From assembly GCF_009727055.1 (NCBI RefSeq), contig NC_052349.1:43215364-43279363 (forward strand): a stretch of DNA of 64,000 bases, read 5' to 3'. Each line of letters opens with the position of its first letter. Position 1 is the stretch's first letter. Shown here one piece after another: positions 1 to 11,964 of this stretch. The DNA is from Benincasa hispida (Eukaryota > Streptophyta > Magnoliopsida > Cucurbitales > Cucurbitaceae). The position numbers and the translations under genes are program-made. The notes beneath the pieces are model-generated. The model had not been told where the DNA came from. It searched no databases and worked only from the letters and a program-made list of their open reading frames with translations.

Positions 1-2117
1 GGTGTTCAATCTTATATTTTTTGAGTCTTTTGTCTTATAGGAACCCTCAAATAAAGTAGTTGTTCGCAGCCCTGACACACAAAGATTACTTCACTAATCA
101 GGCAAGTTTTGCTCACTCTTTGTGTTTTATTTTCTTTTCGTTGCATTAAGGACAACACATGTTTCTAAATTTGGGGTGGGAGAAGTACTATGTACTTTTG
201 ATTGTTTGTCTGTATTTACCCTGCATGTTATTTAGGAAAAATCAGCTTATGCATGTTAGTTGAATGAATATGTTTGAGTGGCTGAATTTTGGAGAAATTT
301 TTTTAGATTTTGAGTGAGAAAATATGAGTTGTGGTTTAATTGTGAAATTTGATGGGCATGTGACGATTATGATTGCCTAGGAGTTATTCGAAATATGTGT
401 ATTAGATAATCTGCTATAGAAATAGGATAGCATATTCCTAAATTAAGTTATCTTCAAGTCCCTCCTTGATTCTCTTGCATATATGAGCACATAGCCATTT
501 TCTTTTAGGTTCTTATTAGTAAAGAATGCGTTTATTTAAATTAATCATGTTGTCATCCTAAAAGGTCTTGAAGTAAGTTAGAAAATTCTCTATTGGTTGT
601 GTTGATCTTTATGCTAAATTGAGTGAAAGGAAATAGTCTAAAAGAAGATTACTCCTCCTTCCTGTCATAGCTTAGAAAGTGAGTAAGTTTTGCACTTCGA
701 TTTAGACACTATTCTTAGTTGGATGTCATTCATGAAACCTATGGGTTAAGCCAAAACGAAGGTAGTGTGTCAGGAGAAGTTCTCCTTTTGATTTGGCAAA
801 CTAATAATAATAATAATAATAATTTACCAATCAAGTTGTTCCTCTTGCAACCAATCAAATAAAGAAAGTTATAATGAGATTCATTGAACAAGAGTAGGGA
901 GAAACTGGAGGGATTCATTTAAAATCATGATAAGTCATTTAGGTTTAATTGAAAAGGCTTGCACACATACATGTGAGGGATCATAAGATCTGGCCTCAAA
1001 ATCTCTTAATTTTAGGATGTGCCTGAAATGTTTCTACTTATGGATCTAACATGGCTATTTCAAATGATGAGGTTTTGAATCATTTGTATGTTTGTTTGAA
1101 TTTTCCTTTACCATGTTCTTTCTTTACTCAGGACTAGTAAAGTTCTAAGTTTGGAGTGGTGAAAGACACTAAAAAAGTGTGTTCTTTAGGTTTAGAATTT
1201 AGCTAGTTTTATGCTTAATTTGTGATCTTTGATGCTTTTTAAGTTTAATTGTAGGAAATCGAGTAATTGGATCGAAACAAGTAATTTCAAGGATAAAATA
1301 ACTAAAAAGCCCTTAGAACGAGCGTAGTTACCCTTTCAAGAGCATAACATAGCTACGCTATGAACTTTGTCGAAGAAAACACGTGTGCCTCATCCAAAGA
1401 GCGTAACACATTAGCAAATTACGCTGCACCTTACGCTACGATAAATAAAAGCTAGCGTAATTACGCTCATCCCAACGTAATTATGCTGCAAGCGCTGCAT
1501 ATAAAATAAGCCTGATGTCGACTAGAAGAAGGGAGGTTGTTTTTAGGGTTTTAGTTAGAGTTCGCAAAGGCTTCCATGGGGAGCCAATTCCTAGACAGAG
1601 TCGACATCTCAAAACTACCAAAGGAGTGGTGGATCAAGGAGATTGTTGAAGAGTAATACCAAGCTTGAGGATGATAGTCAATAGAACGACTTGCATTTTC
1701 TTCCCTATTTTATTTTCTGTTTCTTTGTATTTTGGATAGGATATGAACAATCTTTATTTGTATCACTGCCATGAGTAATTGATTTGTAGTCCTTAGGGTT
1801 TTGACATAATTTTTGGATTGTGAAACTTCGTTGATTGTTCTTGAATTTATGGAATGTACAAAGTATTTTGGTATGCTTCTGTTTAATGCATTTGAACAAT
1901 TAACTAATGTTTGAATGATTTTAATTTGATGTCTTGCTTGAGAGAAAGGGCATTCGATTGGAACTAGCATGATAGGAGGTTAATAGAGGTCGATATTAGA
2001 GGATCCTAATATTGCACCTAATTAATTAATTGCATGTGAGTGAGTTGATAATGAGGTTTGAGAAAGGGTTGAGCTCGATAGAGGATACCTGGATAAAAGA
2101 CTCTTAGATTTATGGTG
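1..2117 (+). repeat. Probable 3' part of a decayed Ty3/gypsy-like retroelement
   Basis: No intact coding frame. Two stretches (about 165-181 and 1145-1162) read like the AAATTTGGGGTGG / CTAAGTTTGGGGTGGTG signature that commonly follows the pol or env-like region of plant Tat/Athila-type gypsy elements. The same signature appears in reverse at 59180-59200 and 58480-58530, beside recognisable gypsy integrase. A short ATA microsatellite lies at 801-822. Assignment to gypsy is inference from these signatures only. Confidence 0.35.
1312..1510. repeat. Block rich in the word AGCGTAA / TTACGCT
   Basis: About 200 bases contain many direct and inverted copies of AGCGTAA, TACGCT and GCGTAATTACGCT. A second block of the same words lies at 4975-5215. 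There is no reading frame. It stands out from its AT-rich surroundings by GC-containing repeated words. It may be internal sequence of a non-autonomous LTR element; function unknown. Confidence 0.5.
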
Positions 2118-2122
2118 AGTAT

Positions 2123-4059
2123 TGTTAGGTTTTATGTCCTAAAGCTAGTGGTTTGTAAGCAATAATCTCATTTTGTAAATCGATAAATTTGTTATTGAAT
2201 ATAAGAATTGTTTATTTCGTTTTAGAAATAAATCTCATAAACTAAAAGATCCATGACTATTACATGAGTACCTGAACTTTATATTGAGACATAAGAGTGG
2301 ATAAGATTCGAATAAATAGTCAAAAAGATCTCTAGTATATGAATAAAGTTGGGTACCTTATTCTGGTAACATTGTCGGATGCGACCCACTCTATAGTTGT
2401 TACAAGGAGTTGTAAAATGCTACAAACGAAGTGATCCTGATTCGTTCATGTGGTGACATGAGGAGTGGGGGCGTCCTGTGCAATGAGTTTGTATAAGATC
2501 GGACCAAGAAAATAACTCACTCTTACTTTCTAACGCTATTTACTATTTAAGACTGACTATTTCAAAACGATGATCTAGGTAACTTGACCTCAATCTTGAG
2601 CTAACTATGAACTCCTGTTTATTCGGGATTATCCTTAGATTTACATGGGTGTGGGTCGGCTCAACAGCACTGGGTCAATAAGCCTCCCATTTTAGGATAA
2701 GACCAAGTAAATAGCTGGGGACATAGGGTGCAAGATGGAATCCACTCTTACCAGCTTTCATGGATAGTAGAGAGGTTATTCCCTTGCATGCTGATTCCAG
2801 GTCTTGAATAAGGACCCCACCCTCTCATTTGCTCGAGAGGGACTCGATTTGATGATCGAATCATAAACCAGTTGTTCATTAGAGAATCAGTAGGATTTAA
2901 GGAACAAGAGGTAATCTCGGGGGTAAAACAGTTTTTTGACCCAACCATTATTACGAACAACCCGTGAAGGGTTAACTTACTAGTTATGGTTATATCGAGT
3001 GGACACAATATATCTACAGTGAGGGGAGTGCAACTACTAGGCTTCAGTGGAGTGACTAGGTAGTTAACGAATGAGGGTTAATTCGGTGTAAAGAGTTTAG
3101 CCAATTAATCTCGGATCGTTAGAGCCCATGATCTGTAGGTCCATTAGGTCCTCCTACTAGCTCACAAACGGATTAACCTTAGAATAACGTGATAAGTTTA
3201 TTTGAAACGCTCAAATTCGAGTTAAGGAAATTAGTAATTATGTGTGATATAATTACACGTTTAATTTTGGAATTAAACGTAAATGGAGAATCGATTAATA
3301 TATAAATATGATTTAAATATTAATTTCATGAATAGGGATTTATGGTAATGGAATTGGTGACAAATTAATTTAATATTTGTTAAATAGAATTAACTAAATT
3401 ATTTAATTAATTGTTAATTATTAATTTTATTAGAAAAATTGTTCATTGAATTAATTTTTGTAAAATTAATAAAAATTCAATTTTAATTAAAGAATTAAAA
3501 TTGGAAAAAGTTTTGATTTTGAAAATCAGTTTCAAAATCAAAAAGGGAAATTGAAATGGAGAAAAATCCCAATGTGGGATTTTCCACTTTCGAGCAAGAA
3601 GGTTAGTCACCTTCTTACACATAATTCCACCACCAAATTCAAAGAGTAGCTGGAATCACTTCAAGTGATCAGTTTGCATGAGAGTCATCTAATAAAACCA
3701 CTTTTGATTGAGTGAAGAGACAATTGCTGAATTGCTGAGTATTTTAAGATTGAAGAAGTTGTTCTTCAACAAGCTGAAAAACCAAGAAACCTCTTCTCCA
3801 ATTCTCTAAGTTCAAGCTTGTTTTGAGTCTCACAACTCAATCTAAGGCTCCTAGAGAATAGTATGGAAGCTCTAATGGTGGTCCGCATCAAGAATTGGAG
3901 AAGATTGCAGCCGAATTTCGAGTTTGAAGATGATCTTCAAAGGTATGTAATGAAACCCTCTTGATATCCCATGAGCATGCTTAATTTAATATCAAAATTG
4001 AGGAATTAGAATGCTTAATGATCTTGTTTTCTTTCGCTGCATGTTTCTGTAAACCAAAA
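2123..4059 (+). mobile_element. Solo LTR, family A (about 1.94 kb)
   Basis: It starts TGTTAGGTTTTATGTCC and ends near CTGCATGTTTCTGTAAACCA. The same LTR is found in reverse at 8079-10008, 33746-35397 and 55150-62978. It is flanked by the five-base direct repeat AGTAT (2118-2122 and 4060-4064), as expected for a target-site duplication. No internal region or second LTR follows, so it is read as a solo LTR left by recombination. The exact right end is uncertain by about 3 bases because of an A run. The 86-residue frame on the opposite strand at 2748-3008 is a chance frame inside it. Confidence 0.7.
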
Positions 4060-4064
4060 AGTAT

Positions 4065-4960
4065 AAAATGAATTCGAACAATTAATTTAGTTGACCCATC
4101 AATGAAATCATCACCTTAGGATGCGTTTGTATCTAGTTTCGTTCTGGTGTTATCTTTTATTAGGGTTTATACCCAAAGTGGACAATATCATACCATTGTG
4201 AAGTAGTTGAAGGGTTGCTATCCTTATAAAAAAGATTAACCTATTTCTAATCACATTAGGAATATATTAACATAGGTCTAAGTGAAATCAATATTAAACA
4301 ATTTAAAATTAATTTTAACCTATATTTGTATACAATTCTTGATTATAGTTTTTAAGTTTAATTCATTACACTTATAACACTTATAAAGTTAATGAAATAA
4401 TTAAAACTTATAATCATGCATCTAGATCACATGATAGAAATATAACATTTATAATTTATAAGTAATGTCATACTTCATGCAATTCCATTTTCATTATATA
4501 ATATAACACTTATATTAGAAACTAATGAAAATATAATATATTCACCATATAATATAACACTTATATTATAAACCATATAATATAACTTTTATATTATAGT
4601 ATGATGCATGGACACGTTACTATGTATACATTCATATAATATAATATTTATATTTAATGTGATATGAGCATGTTTAATATATCATATAACTATATAATAT
4701 AACACTTATATTAAAAATGCATGATATTATGTTTATCCTATGGTGGGATTTTAAACTATATGACATACAATATGCAATTTATTAAATTAAATCATATGTC
4801 ACACGTATAAATTAATAAACAGTAAAATTGGACCAAAAATTGGCATTTCTAATCAATTAATTAAATTAATATAACACTTATATAAATTTAATTAATTAAA
4901 AATTATCAAATTACAATACAAGTCAAATAAAACACAAAAACTGCTTAAAAAACCACTTCA
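4065..4960. repeat. AT-rich spacer with repeated palindromic units
   Basis: No gene. Near-palindromic units of the form TATAATATAACACTTATATTA recur at about 4370, 4433, 4498, 4549, 4575, 4636, 4690 and 4867. Such units can form hairpins. They may be decayed internal sequence of the flanking LTR elements or an independent AT satellite; I cannot tell which. Confidence 0.5.
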
Positions 4961-4974
4961 GCCTCGAACCCATA

Positions 4975-5215
4975 ACCTTGAACTGCATAGGACGCACGCG
5001 AGGAATCGTTTGAGCGTAATGACGCTCGCTGACAGCATATTACGTTGGTCTCCAACTTGCTGCAGTGTAACATTATGCTGTCGGGGGCGTAATTACGCTA
5101 GGCTAAAAATTATCACATCATAGCGTTACCCTCAAGGCAGCATAGCAACACTAATCATTCTGTGTAATAGCGTAAAGGGCAGTGTAACGCTGCCTATTAT
5201 GCTCTAACATATAAG
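4975..5215. repeat. Second AGCGTAA / TTACGCT word block
   Basis: Dense copies of GCGTAATTACGC, AGCGTAA and CAGCGT, as at 1312-1510. On the minus strand this block lies downstream of the primer-binding site at 5490-5501, so it occupies the place where gag would begin in an autonomous element. Confidence 0.5.
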
Positions 5216-5489
5216 CAAAATTTTGCTTCGATTCACGGTTGAAATTGCTCCAATTTGCATTGAACTCCTCAACAACTTTTGCATGACGATCGACACGAAC
5301 TTACAGACTCGATGCCAGCAATTTAAATGCCCAAAATACCAAACTCTTACAATTTTAAACACTTTAAAGTGATAAATTCGATGCCAATTTCTTAAACATC
5401 TAAAGTGCAATCCCTTCATAATGCAATGAAAAACACCCACCATTTCTCTGAATTTTAAGTTACAAAACAAAATTAAGAGACACAATTTG

Positions 5490-5501
5490 GCTCTGATACC
5501 A
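5490..5501 (-). other. Primer-binding site (initiator tRNA-Met type)
   Basis: The minus strand reads TGGTATCAGAGC, the classic complement of the 3' end of plant initiator tRNA-Met. It lies two bases from the LTR that starts at 5504. Confidence 0.8.
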
Positions 5502-5503
5502 AT

Positions 5504-7015
5504 TGAAGGGAATTGAATTCCCGCATAGGAAGCAAATGATCGCCTTGTATCTAAGAATTCATTTTTTAAACTTAATGAAAAACAAAGAAATATAGAGAAT
5601 TAAGAGGATAACAACATACATCCATAAGCATGTTTTTCTACATATTACATATAGAAAGGAAAGAAAAATTGAGAACATACCCTTGAAGAACTTTTCTTCA
5701 CGAATTTCTCTCTGGTAGTCACGATATCTTCTCCTCTATTCGAATACCTCAAGCACGAATGCAACCACGGTCCTTCTTAGATACCACCACAAGAAATCTT
5801 CCTTGCTATCCTGAAAGAGAGAATCAAAGGCAAAGTGTGTGGTCTTGCCTATGATTTTGGTAAGGGAGGAAAGGAGAGATCTTGAGAGAAAAGCACAGAG
5901 GAAGAGGAAGATGAGAGAGAGAACTCTTCTGCCATATTCAATTTCATGTATCAAAATTGAATCAACCACTTAACTCCTTTGCCTTACTTTCCTATATGAG
6001 AGATGGGGGAGTTATATCATAACTCACTCTAAAAAAGAAAACTCATTATTAGTTATTTTTTATATTAATTATGTTACACTAACATAATTAAATGCAATTC
6101 TATATTATATCCCGTATAATATATAACCTATAGTTTATATTATATCATATATAATATGATCTATAGTTTATGTTCTCTCATATAACCTATAGCATTAATA
6201 TGAATCATATTAATATTAATATTAACTTATAGTTTTAATATGAATCATATTCATATTAATTTTAACATATAGTTTTTATATGAATTTCATTCATATAGTT
6301 AATACTTGAATCATATTCAAATATTTATCTCTCTCAATAAACTTTATATTATAATATATCAACATACATTATATTAATCATATCTCATATTATTAATTCC
6401 CTTTAAATAATTTAAACAATTCAAATTAATCCAAATTGATTTTCATTAAATCCTTATTGAGCTAGCAGGGAGATCTTATAGACCTACATATTAAAAGCTT
6501 CAATGATACAAGATTAATTAATTAAACTTTTTGAAAATTAATCAGCATTCATTAACTGTCGATCACTTCACTAAAGACCGACGGCTGCACTCACATTGTA
6601 GATATATTTTTTGTGTCCATTGGATATAACCAATCAACGGTGCATTGACTCTTCACAAATTGCTCGTAAGTACAGTTGAGTCAAAATTACCGTTTTACCC
6701 CTATAGTTACATCTAATTCCTCAAGTGTCATTAATTCCTCTAATGAACAATTAATAATAGTCTCACTATAACTAGACCTCTCTCTGGCCAATGAGAGGGT
6801 GAGACCTTCATTGTTTAAGACCCGGATCGACCCTTAAGGGAGCAATTCATTTACTTTCCCGATCAATGAGAATGAGTGAATTCCATCTTGTGTAGTTGAG
6901 TTCTTAGCTCCCCATTCAAACAAATCCCCAAAATGGTAGGCATATAAGTCGACGAATATGGTCACTCTCAACCATGCAGATCATATAAAAGCTTAAAGGA
7001 ATCATTGAAGGTTAT
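5504..7015 (-). mobile_element. LTR, family B (minus orientation, right end lost)
   Basis: Its left edge (TGAAGGGAATTGAATTC) abuts the PBS, so this is a 5' LTR of a minus-strand element. Much of it matches, in reverse, the sequence at 62985-64000: for example GGTTATATCCAATGGACAC, and the ATAACTATAG-rich AT stretch at 6110-6330. The match fades near 7015, where another LTR-like piece begins. No coding capacity. Confidence 0.6.
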
Positions 7016-7460
7016 TAAGCAGAAACGAGATCGGACCCAAATCCCAAATTTTACAGAAACAATATGTATTTAATCAGAAAATACAACATGTGGAATAAAC
7101 AATTAAAATAATAATAATAATAAGGGAAGAGACACTAACCCTTGAAGAAATTTTATTCTCGTGAGAAGTCTCCTTTGCCAAAAAGGCCACGAACTCAAAA
7201 CGTTGTTTATCCCAAATGGATAGCACTAATTGGTTTCCTCTGTATTCTCTAGGATAAGAATCCAAGAGTTTTGTAGGCTATGACTTTTTGGTGAGGGAAA
7301 GAATTAGAGATGAAAGGAGAGTTAAGAGATTGAGAGAACTTAGATTTTTTTTTTCTGAGAAAAAAATTATGTATTACAATAATTACAATAAACAGCAAAA
7401 CCGGCTTCAATAATCTTTTGGGCCGCTTTGACCACCTTGAACTGGGCAAAACCCATCGAG
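7016..7460 (-). repeat. Fragment of another LTR
   Basis: The stretch CCCTTGAAGAAATTTTATTCTC at 7139-7160 resembles the U5-side motif of the family A and B LTRs (compare 5682-5700 and 8203-8222). The small reading frames here have no recognisable content. Assignment rests on this similarity only. Confidence 0.35.
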
Positions 7461-7469
7461 TATCAACAA

Positions 7470-7790
7470 GCAACCAGCATTGAGTGCGCTAGTGTGCATC
7501 GAGTATGACATCGAGCATCATCGAACATCAAATATTTCACAAAAATACCATCGAGTAGATGACATCGGCCATCGAGTAGGGCATTATGCATCGAGTATCG
7601 AGTATTTCACGAAATATCATCGAGTAAATGCATCAATTACCATTGAGTATAGCATCAACATCGAGTATTTCATGAAATATCATTGAGTAAACGCATCGAG
7701 TACCATCGAATATGGCATCACGCATCAAGTATTTCATGAAATATCATCGAGTATGCCATCGAGTATTCCATTAAGCATCGAGTATCTAGC
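7470..7790. repeat. ATCGAGTA word repeat with about 63-bp higher-order unit
   Basis: The word CATCGAGTA or close variants recurs dozens of times. A longer unit starting CGAGTATTTCAYGAAATATCA begins near 7599, 7661 and 7725, giving a period of about 63 bases. The 68-residue frame at 7480-7686 is simply this repeat translated. It lies inside the internal region of the minus-strand LTR element whose PBS is at 8065-8076. Confidence 0.65.
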
Positions 7791-8064
7791 AGAAATTTGA
7801 ATGTCCAATTCCTGCTGCTTCGACCTTCTTCGCTTCTTTCTTTATTTACATCCTAATTGTAATTTTAATTACTCCAAACGAATTACAAAATCTTAAACAC
7901 ATATTAAAGCTCATTAAACAAGAGCCAATTACAAGAGTTACAACATAATTGAAAAGGATTCAAATGCCAAAACACTAAAAAAACATATCAGTTCACCATC
8001 TTCATACAGTTCATGAAGAACACCCACCAAACTCAAATTAACAACAATTGAGTGCTTAAATCAT
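7791..8064 (-). repeat. Leader region of a non-autonomous LTR element
   Basis: On the minus strand this follows the PBS and contains GGTGGGTGTTCTTCATG. The equivalent place after the PBS at 5490 has a similar GGTGGGTGTTTTTCAT (5432-5447). The two elements therefore share a leader even though their LTRs differ. No gag frame follows. Confidence 0.4.
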
Positions 8065-8076
8065 GCTTTGATACCA
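8065..8076 (-). other. Primer-binding site (tRNA-Met type)
   Basis: The minus strand reads TGGTATCAAAGC, one base from the canonical initiator tRNA-Met complement. It lies two bases from the LTR edge at 8079. Confidence 0.75.
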
Positions 8077-8078
8077 AT

Positions 8079-10008
8079 TGTTAGAGTATATTAACGTGCA
8101 GCAGAGAAAATCAGAATCAATAAACACTCTAATTATATTTAATTTGAGTTTAAAACATGCTTCAAAGTAACTATTACAGAAGGTGGTTTGCTGAACACAA
8201 TACCTTTGAAGAATCCTCTTCAATAACAGCTCAGTTCCACGTGAAAGAGTTTCAATCTACAAGTAGACCACCATGAAAATCTTCTCTACTATTCTCTTGC
8301 AAAGATTATGTGGTGGAAACACCAAATTGAGCTGGATATATAGAAGCTATGAAGAGGGTTTGGAGGGTTATTAATTTCTGCAGAGTTCTTCAAGAAGTTC
8401 TTGTAAACATGAATCAATTATTCAGCTTAACACTTCAATTTATAGAGCTTTCATCATGCAAATTCAAAGCTTGCATGAAGGCTAGCTTCTACTTCATGAA
8501 GAAAATGGAGTTGAGTAAATAAGGTGCCTTGCACCATAGTGGAGATTTCCAACTTTTGGAAAACTCCCCTTTGAGTTTTGATTTTCAAAATGGTTTTTCA
8601 AAAAATGATTTCCAAATTCAATTTCTAAATTAAACTTATTTAATTTGATTTATTAGTTTTATAAAAATTAATTCAATTAATTAATTTCTAAATAAACTTA
8701 ATTAATTAAACCTTTTAATTAATTTTGTTAATTTAATATCTAATATTAAATTTTAAAAAAAAAACAATTCCATCATAATGAAATTAATATTTAAATCATA
8801 TTTTAAACATTAATTGTTTCTCCAATTTCTTTTAATTTCGATAAAATTAAATATTTCAATTGTATTGAATACAATAAATAAAAACCCTAATTGAATTTGA
8901 ACATTTCAAATTCTAAACCCTAATTTCAAATCTTATCAAGATTACTCAATTTACTAATCCAAATTACGAGCTAGAAGAGGGACTGTATGGACCCACTGAT
9001 CATAAGCTCCAACAACTTGTAATTAATTGGTTAAACTCTTTAAACTGAATTAACTACTATTCGTTAACTACCAAGACATTCCACTATAGCTTGATAGTTG
9101 CACTCTCCTCACTGTAGATATATTTTTATCCATTTTAACCATAATCGGTAAGTCAATCCTTCACAGGTCGTTCGTCACATGTCGTTCGTATTTACAGTTG
9201 GGTTAAAGATTATCGTTTTACCCTTGTAAATACATCTTGCTCCTTATGCTCCCACCGATCCTCCATTGAACAGTTGATTTATAGTCCAACTTATAAATCA
9301 TAATCCTTTCTTCCATGAGAGGGCGGACCCCATTGTTCAAGACAAGACATCAGCGCTTAATAGAACAACTCATATGCTAACCCTAAATCGAGTAGGAGTG
9401 AATTCCATATTGCAAAGTCATGTCCCCAACTATCTATCAGGTCTTATCCCCAAAATGGGAGGCTTATTGAGTAGTGTTGTTGGACTACTCTAACCTATGT
9501 AGATCAAAAGATGATCCCGAATAAACAGGAGTTCATAGTTAGCTCAGGATTAAGATCAAGTTATCCTAGGTCATTGAGTTTGAGATAGTCAGTTTTAACA
9601 GTAAATGGTTGTTATAAAGAAAAGTGACTATTTTGAGGTCCGGTCTTATGCAAACTCATTACACATGATGCCCACACTCACATGTCTCTACATGAATGAT
9701 TTTTGGATCACATCATTTGTATCAATATACAAAAGGGCCGCATCCAATAGTATCACCAGGATGAGGTATCCAATCTCATCCGTATACTTATAGACCATTT
9801 TGGCAACATACTAAAACTTGATCTATTTTTATGTCACCATATAAAGTTAAAGTATTCATATTATAGCCATGGATTCATTTATTGGATTTTTATAAAATGA
9901 TGCAATATCAATAATAAGTTATTGAATAAAAAACTCAACAACATTTTTATTGATGAATAGAATATGTTAACAACATTGACGAACTGCAAGTTTATGTCAT
10001 TCCCAACA
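8079..10008 (-). mobile_element. Full-length LTR, family A (minus orientation)
   Basis: It runs from TGTTAGAGTATATTAACG to CATTCCCAACA, about 1930 bases, and is the same family as the solo LTR at 2123-4059. The PBS on its left marks it as the 5' LTR of a minus-strand element whose internal part lies at lower coordinates. No 3' LTR of the same element can be defined in the window. It is non-coding; the frame at 9605-9793 is fortuitous. Confidence 0.7.
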
Positions 10009-10012
10009 GTTT

Positions 10013-10392
10013 CGTGGTCTAGTCTTATATAAACTCCTTTGTATAGAATATCCCCACTCTCATGTCTCCATATGAATGATCAGGATTAGATCATTTGTAG
10101 CACTTTACAACAATTGTAACATCTACAAAACGGGTCGTACTCGTAGTGTCACCAGGATAAGGTATCCAGTCTTATCCATCTACTACAAACCATTTAGTTT
10201 ATCGCTTAAACATGATCCACATGTATGTATAAACTACGGATGATAACTTTGGATGTTATTTTATTGATTTGTGGGTTTAATGCTACTAAATGTCTAATAA
10301 AACATCTCATATTTTATTCAATAAATAAAATATTTGTACAATACAATTACAAACTACAGGACCCTATGAGATTTAGGGCATCAACCCCAACC
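10013..10392 (-). repeat. Truncated family A LTR end (U3 side)
   Basis: It matches the last about 370 bases of 8079-10008 (GGTCTAGTCTTATATAAACTCC through to CATCAACCCCAAC). It is joined directly to the end of the previous LTR in the same orientation. Confidence 0.6.
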
Positions 10393-10394
10393 CT

Positions 10395-10886
10395 GCCCTC
10401 ATAGACAGGAGATCACAACTCACTCAAGATTAAGGTCAAGTCACCTATGGTCATCCTAGTGAAATGTAAGTATCTTCAAGTAACGGTGTTATAAAGAGAG
10501 ACTAATCACTTCGTGCTCCGATCTTATACAAACTCTTTGTATAGGATACCCCCACTCACATGTCTCTACATGAATGATAAAGATCAGATCATTTGTAATA
10601 TTTTACAACAATTGTAACAATTATAAAGTAGGTTGTATATGTAGTGTCACCAGGATAAGATAACCAACTTTATCCATTTACTATAGACCATTTAGGCTAT
10701 TACTTAAACATGATCCACCTGTATGTTACCATATACATGTTTAAGCTACATAAAATAACCTAGGATCTTAGTTATTGAATTGAGTTAATGCACATATAAA
10801 ATAACGTTTATTTTATTAATAACAATTTGTTTATACAAGTATATAAACTATGAGAATATAAGAGATTTAGGACATAAATCCCAACA
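10395..10886 (-). repeat. Second truncated family A LTR end
   Basis: It begins within the LTR at the AGACAGGAGATCACAACTC segment and again ends in AAATCCCAACA. This is the third family A terminus in a row in this orientation. Confidence 0.6.
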
Positions 10887-11236
10887 GTATAAATCTATAA
10901 ATAGGGCCCTAGGAGCCCTCATGGAACTTACTTATACACTTCTACGCTTTACAACATGATCTCTACAATTTAAACATGATTCACCTGTGTGTCACTACAT
11001 ACATATTTAAGCTACACAAAATAACATAGGATCTTAGTTATTGGATTGGGTTAATGCACATATAAAATAACATTTATTTTATTAACAACAATTTGTTTAT
11101 ACAAGTTTACAAATTATGAGAATATAAGAGATTGAGAACATCAATCCTAACAGTATAGATCTATAAATAGGGCCCTAGGAGCTCTCATGGAACTTACTCC
11201 TATACTTCCACGCTTTATAACATGATCTCTATAGTC
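10705..11236. repeat. 266-bp tandem duplication (two copies)
   Basis: Copy 1 is about 10705-10970 and copy 2 about 10971-11236. Each contains about 182 bases of LTR end followed by the flank CTATAAATAGGGCCCTAGGAG and about 80 more bases. The copies differ by scattered substitutions, so the duplication is not recent. The flank carries a TATAAATAG box that could be an old LTR or gene promoter. Confidence 0.65.
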
Positions 11237-11960
11237 ATTCTGAAGAGAATTATCTTCTAAGAAAATTCTCTCGATTTTAGAGAAGTGTTCTCTAAAATTC
11301 TTCTTCCCTATTCCTCTCATCTTTCAAAGTGATTTCCACAAACCAGATCCTTGCCAAAGTCATAGAAAATTCTCCCGCTGGTCGGTATTGTTCCGTGCCA
11401 ATCTTTTACATTTTGTCGGTGATATCCTTTATAATAATGTTGTTGTTGGTAGTGTCAGGCCCCTCCATTATATTTTGCATTGCTAGATGGCGGATCTGTT
11501 TAATCTCCATCTCCCCCTCATTTAAAACTTTTTTCCATTCTGTCTTGGGCTTCAAGAACCGGCCCATTTAATTTGCATAGCTGAAGAGGTGGCCCACTCA
11601 ATTTTATTTAAATATAGTTATATTTTAATTTAATAAAAAAAATTATTAGAAAAAAAAAAGGAAAAAGAAAAATTGTGTGATGGGCCATAATTGACGCTCC
11701 CACGATGAGCCTAGCATGTCTCACAAGTCTAAGCATGCAATTGGGCCTAGAATTGGGCCAGATATTCTCATGAATCCTAGGCCCGATTAGTTTTTATTCG
11801 TTTATTTTTATTCCATCGGAAATTAGAACGAACGCCATTAAAAAAAAAATGTGTGTAAATTCATTGAATTTTAATATGTTTCTACCATAGATCGAACTCA
11901 ATCCTTTGAGTCTTTATTGAGATCATTTTGAAATATGGTTTAAAAAAAAATAATAATAAT
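11237..11960. other. Gene-free stretch, LTR-like remnant
   Basis: Sequence downstream of the TATAAATAG box resembles the transcribed part of an LTR (TCTCTAAAATTC runs). It is followed by GGGCC-containing sequence at 11690-11800. The 80-residue frame at 11329-11571 has no recognisable domain and is not supported as a gene. Confidence 0.35.
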
Positions 11961-11964
11961 AATA

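Noticed and set aside
7480..7686. 68-residue frame rich in IEY and YHR
   Set aside because: Translation of the ATCGAGTA word repeat.
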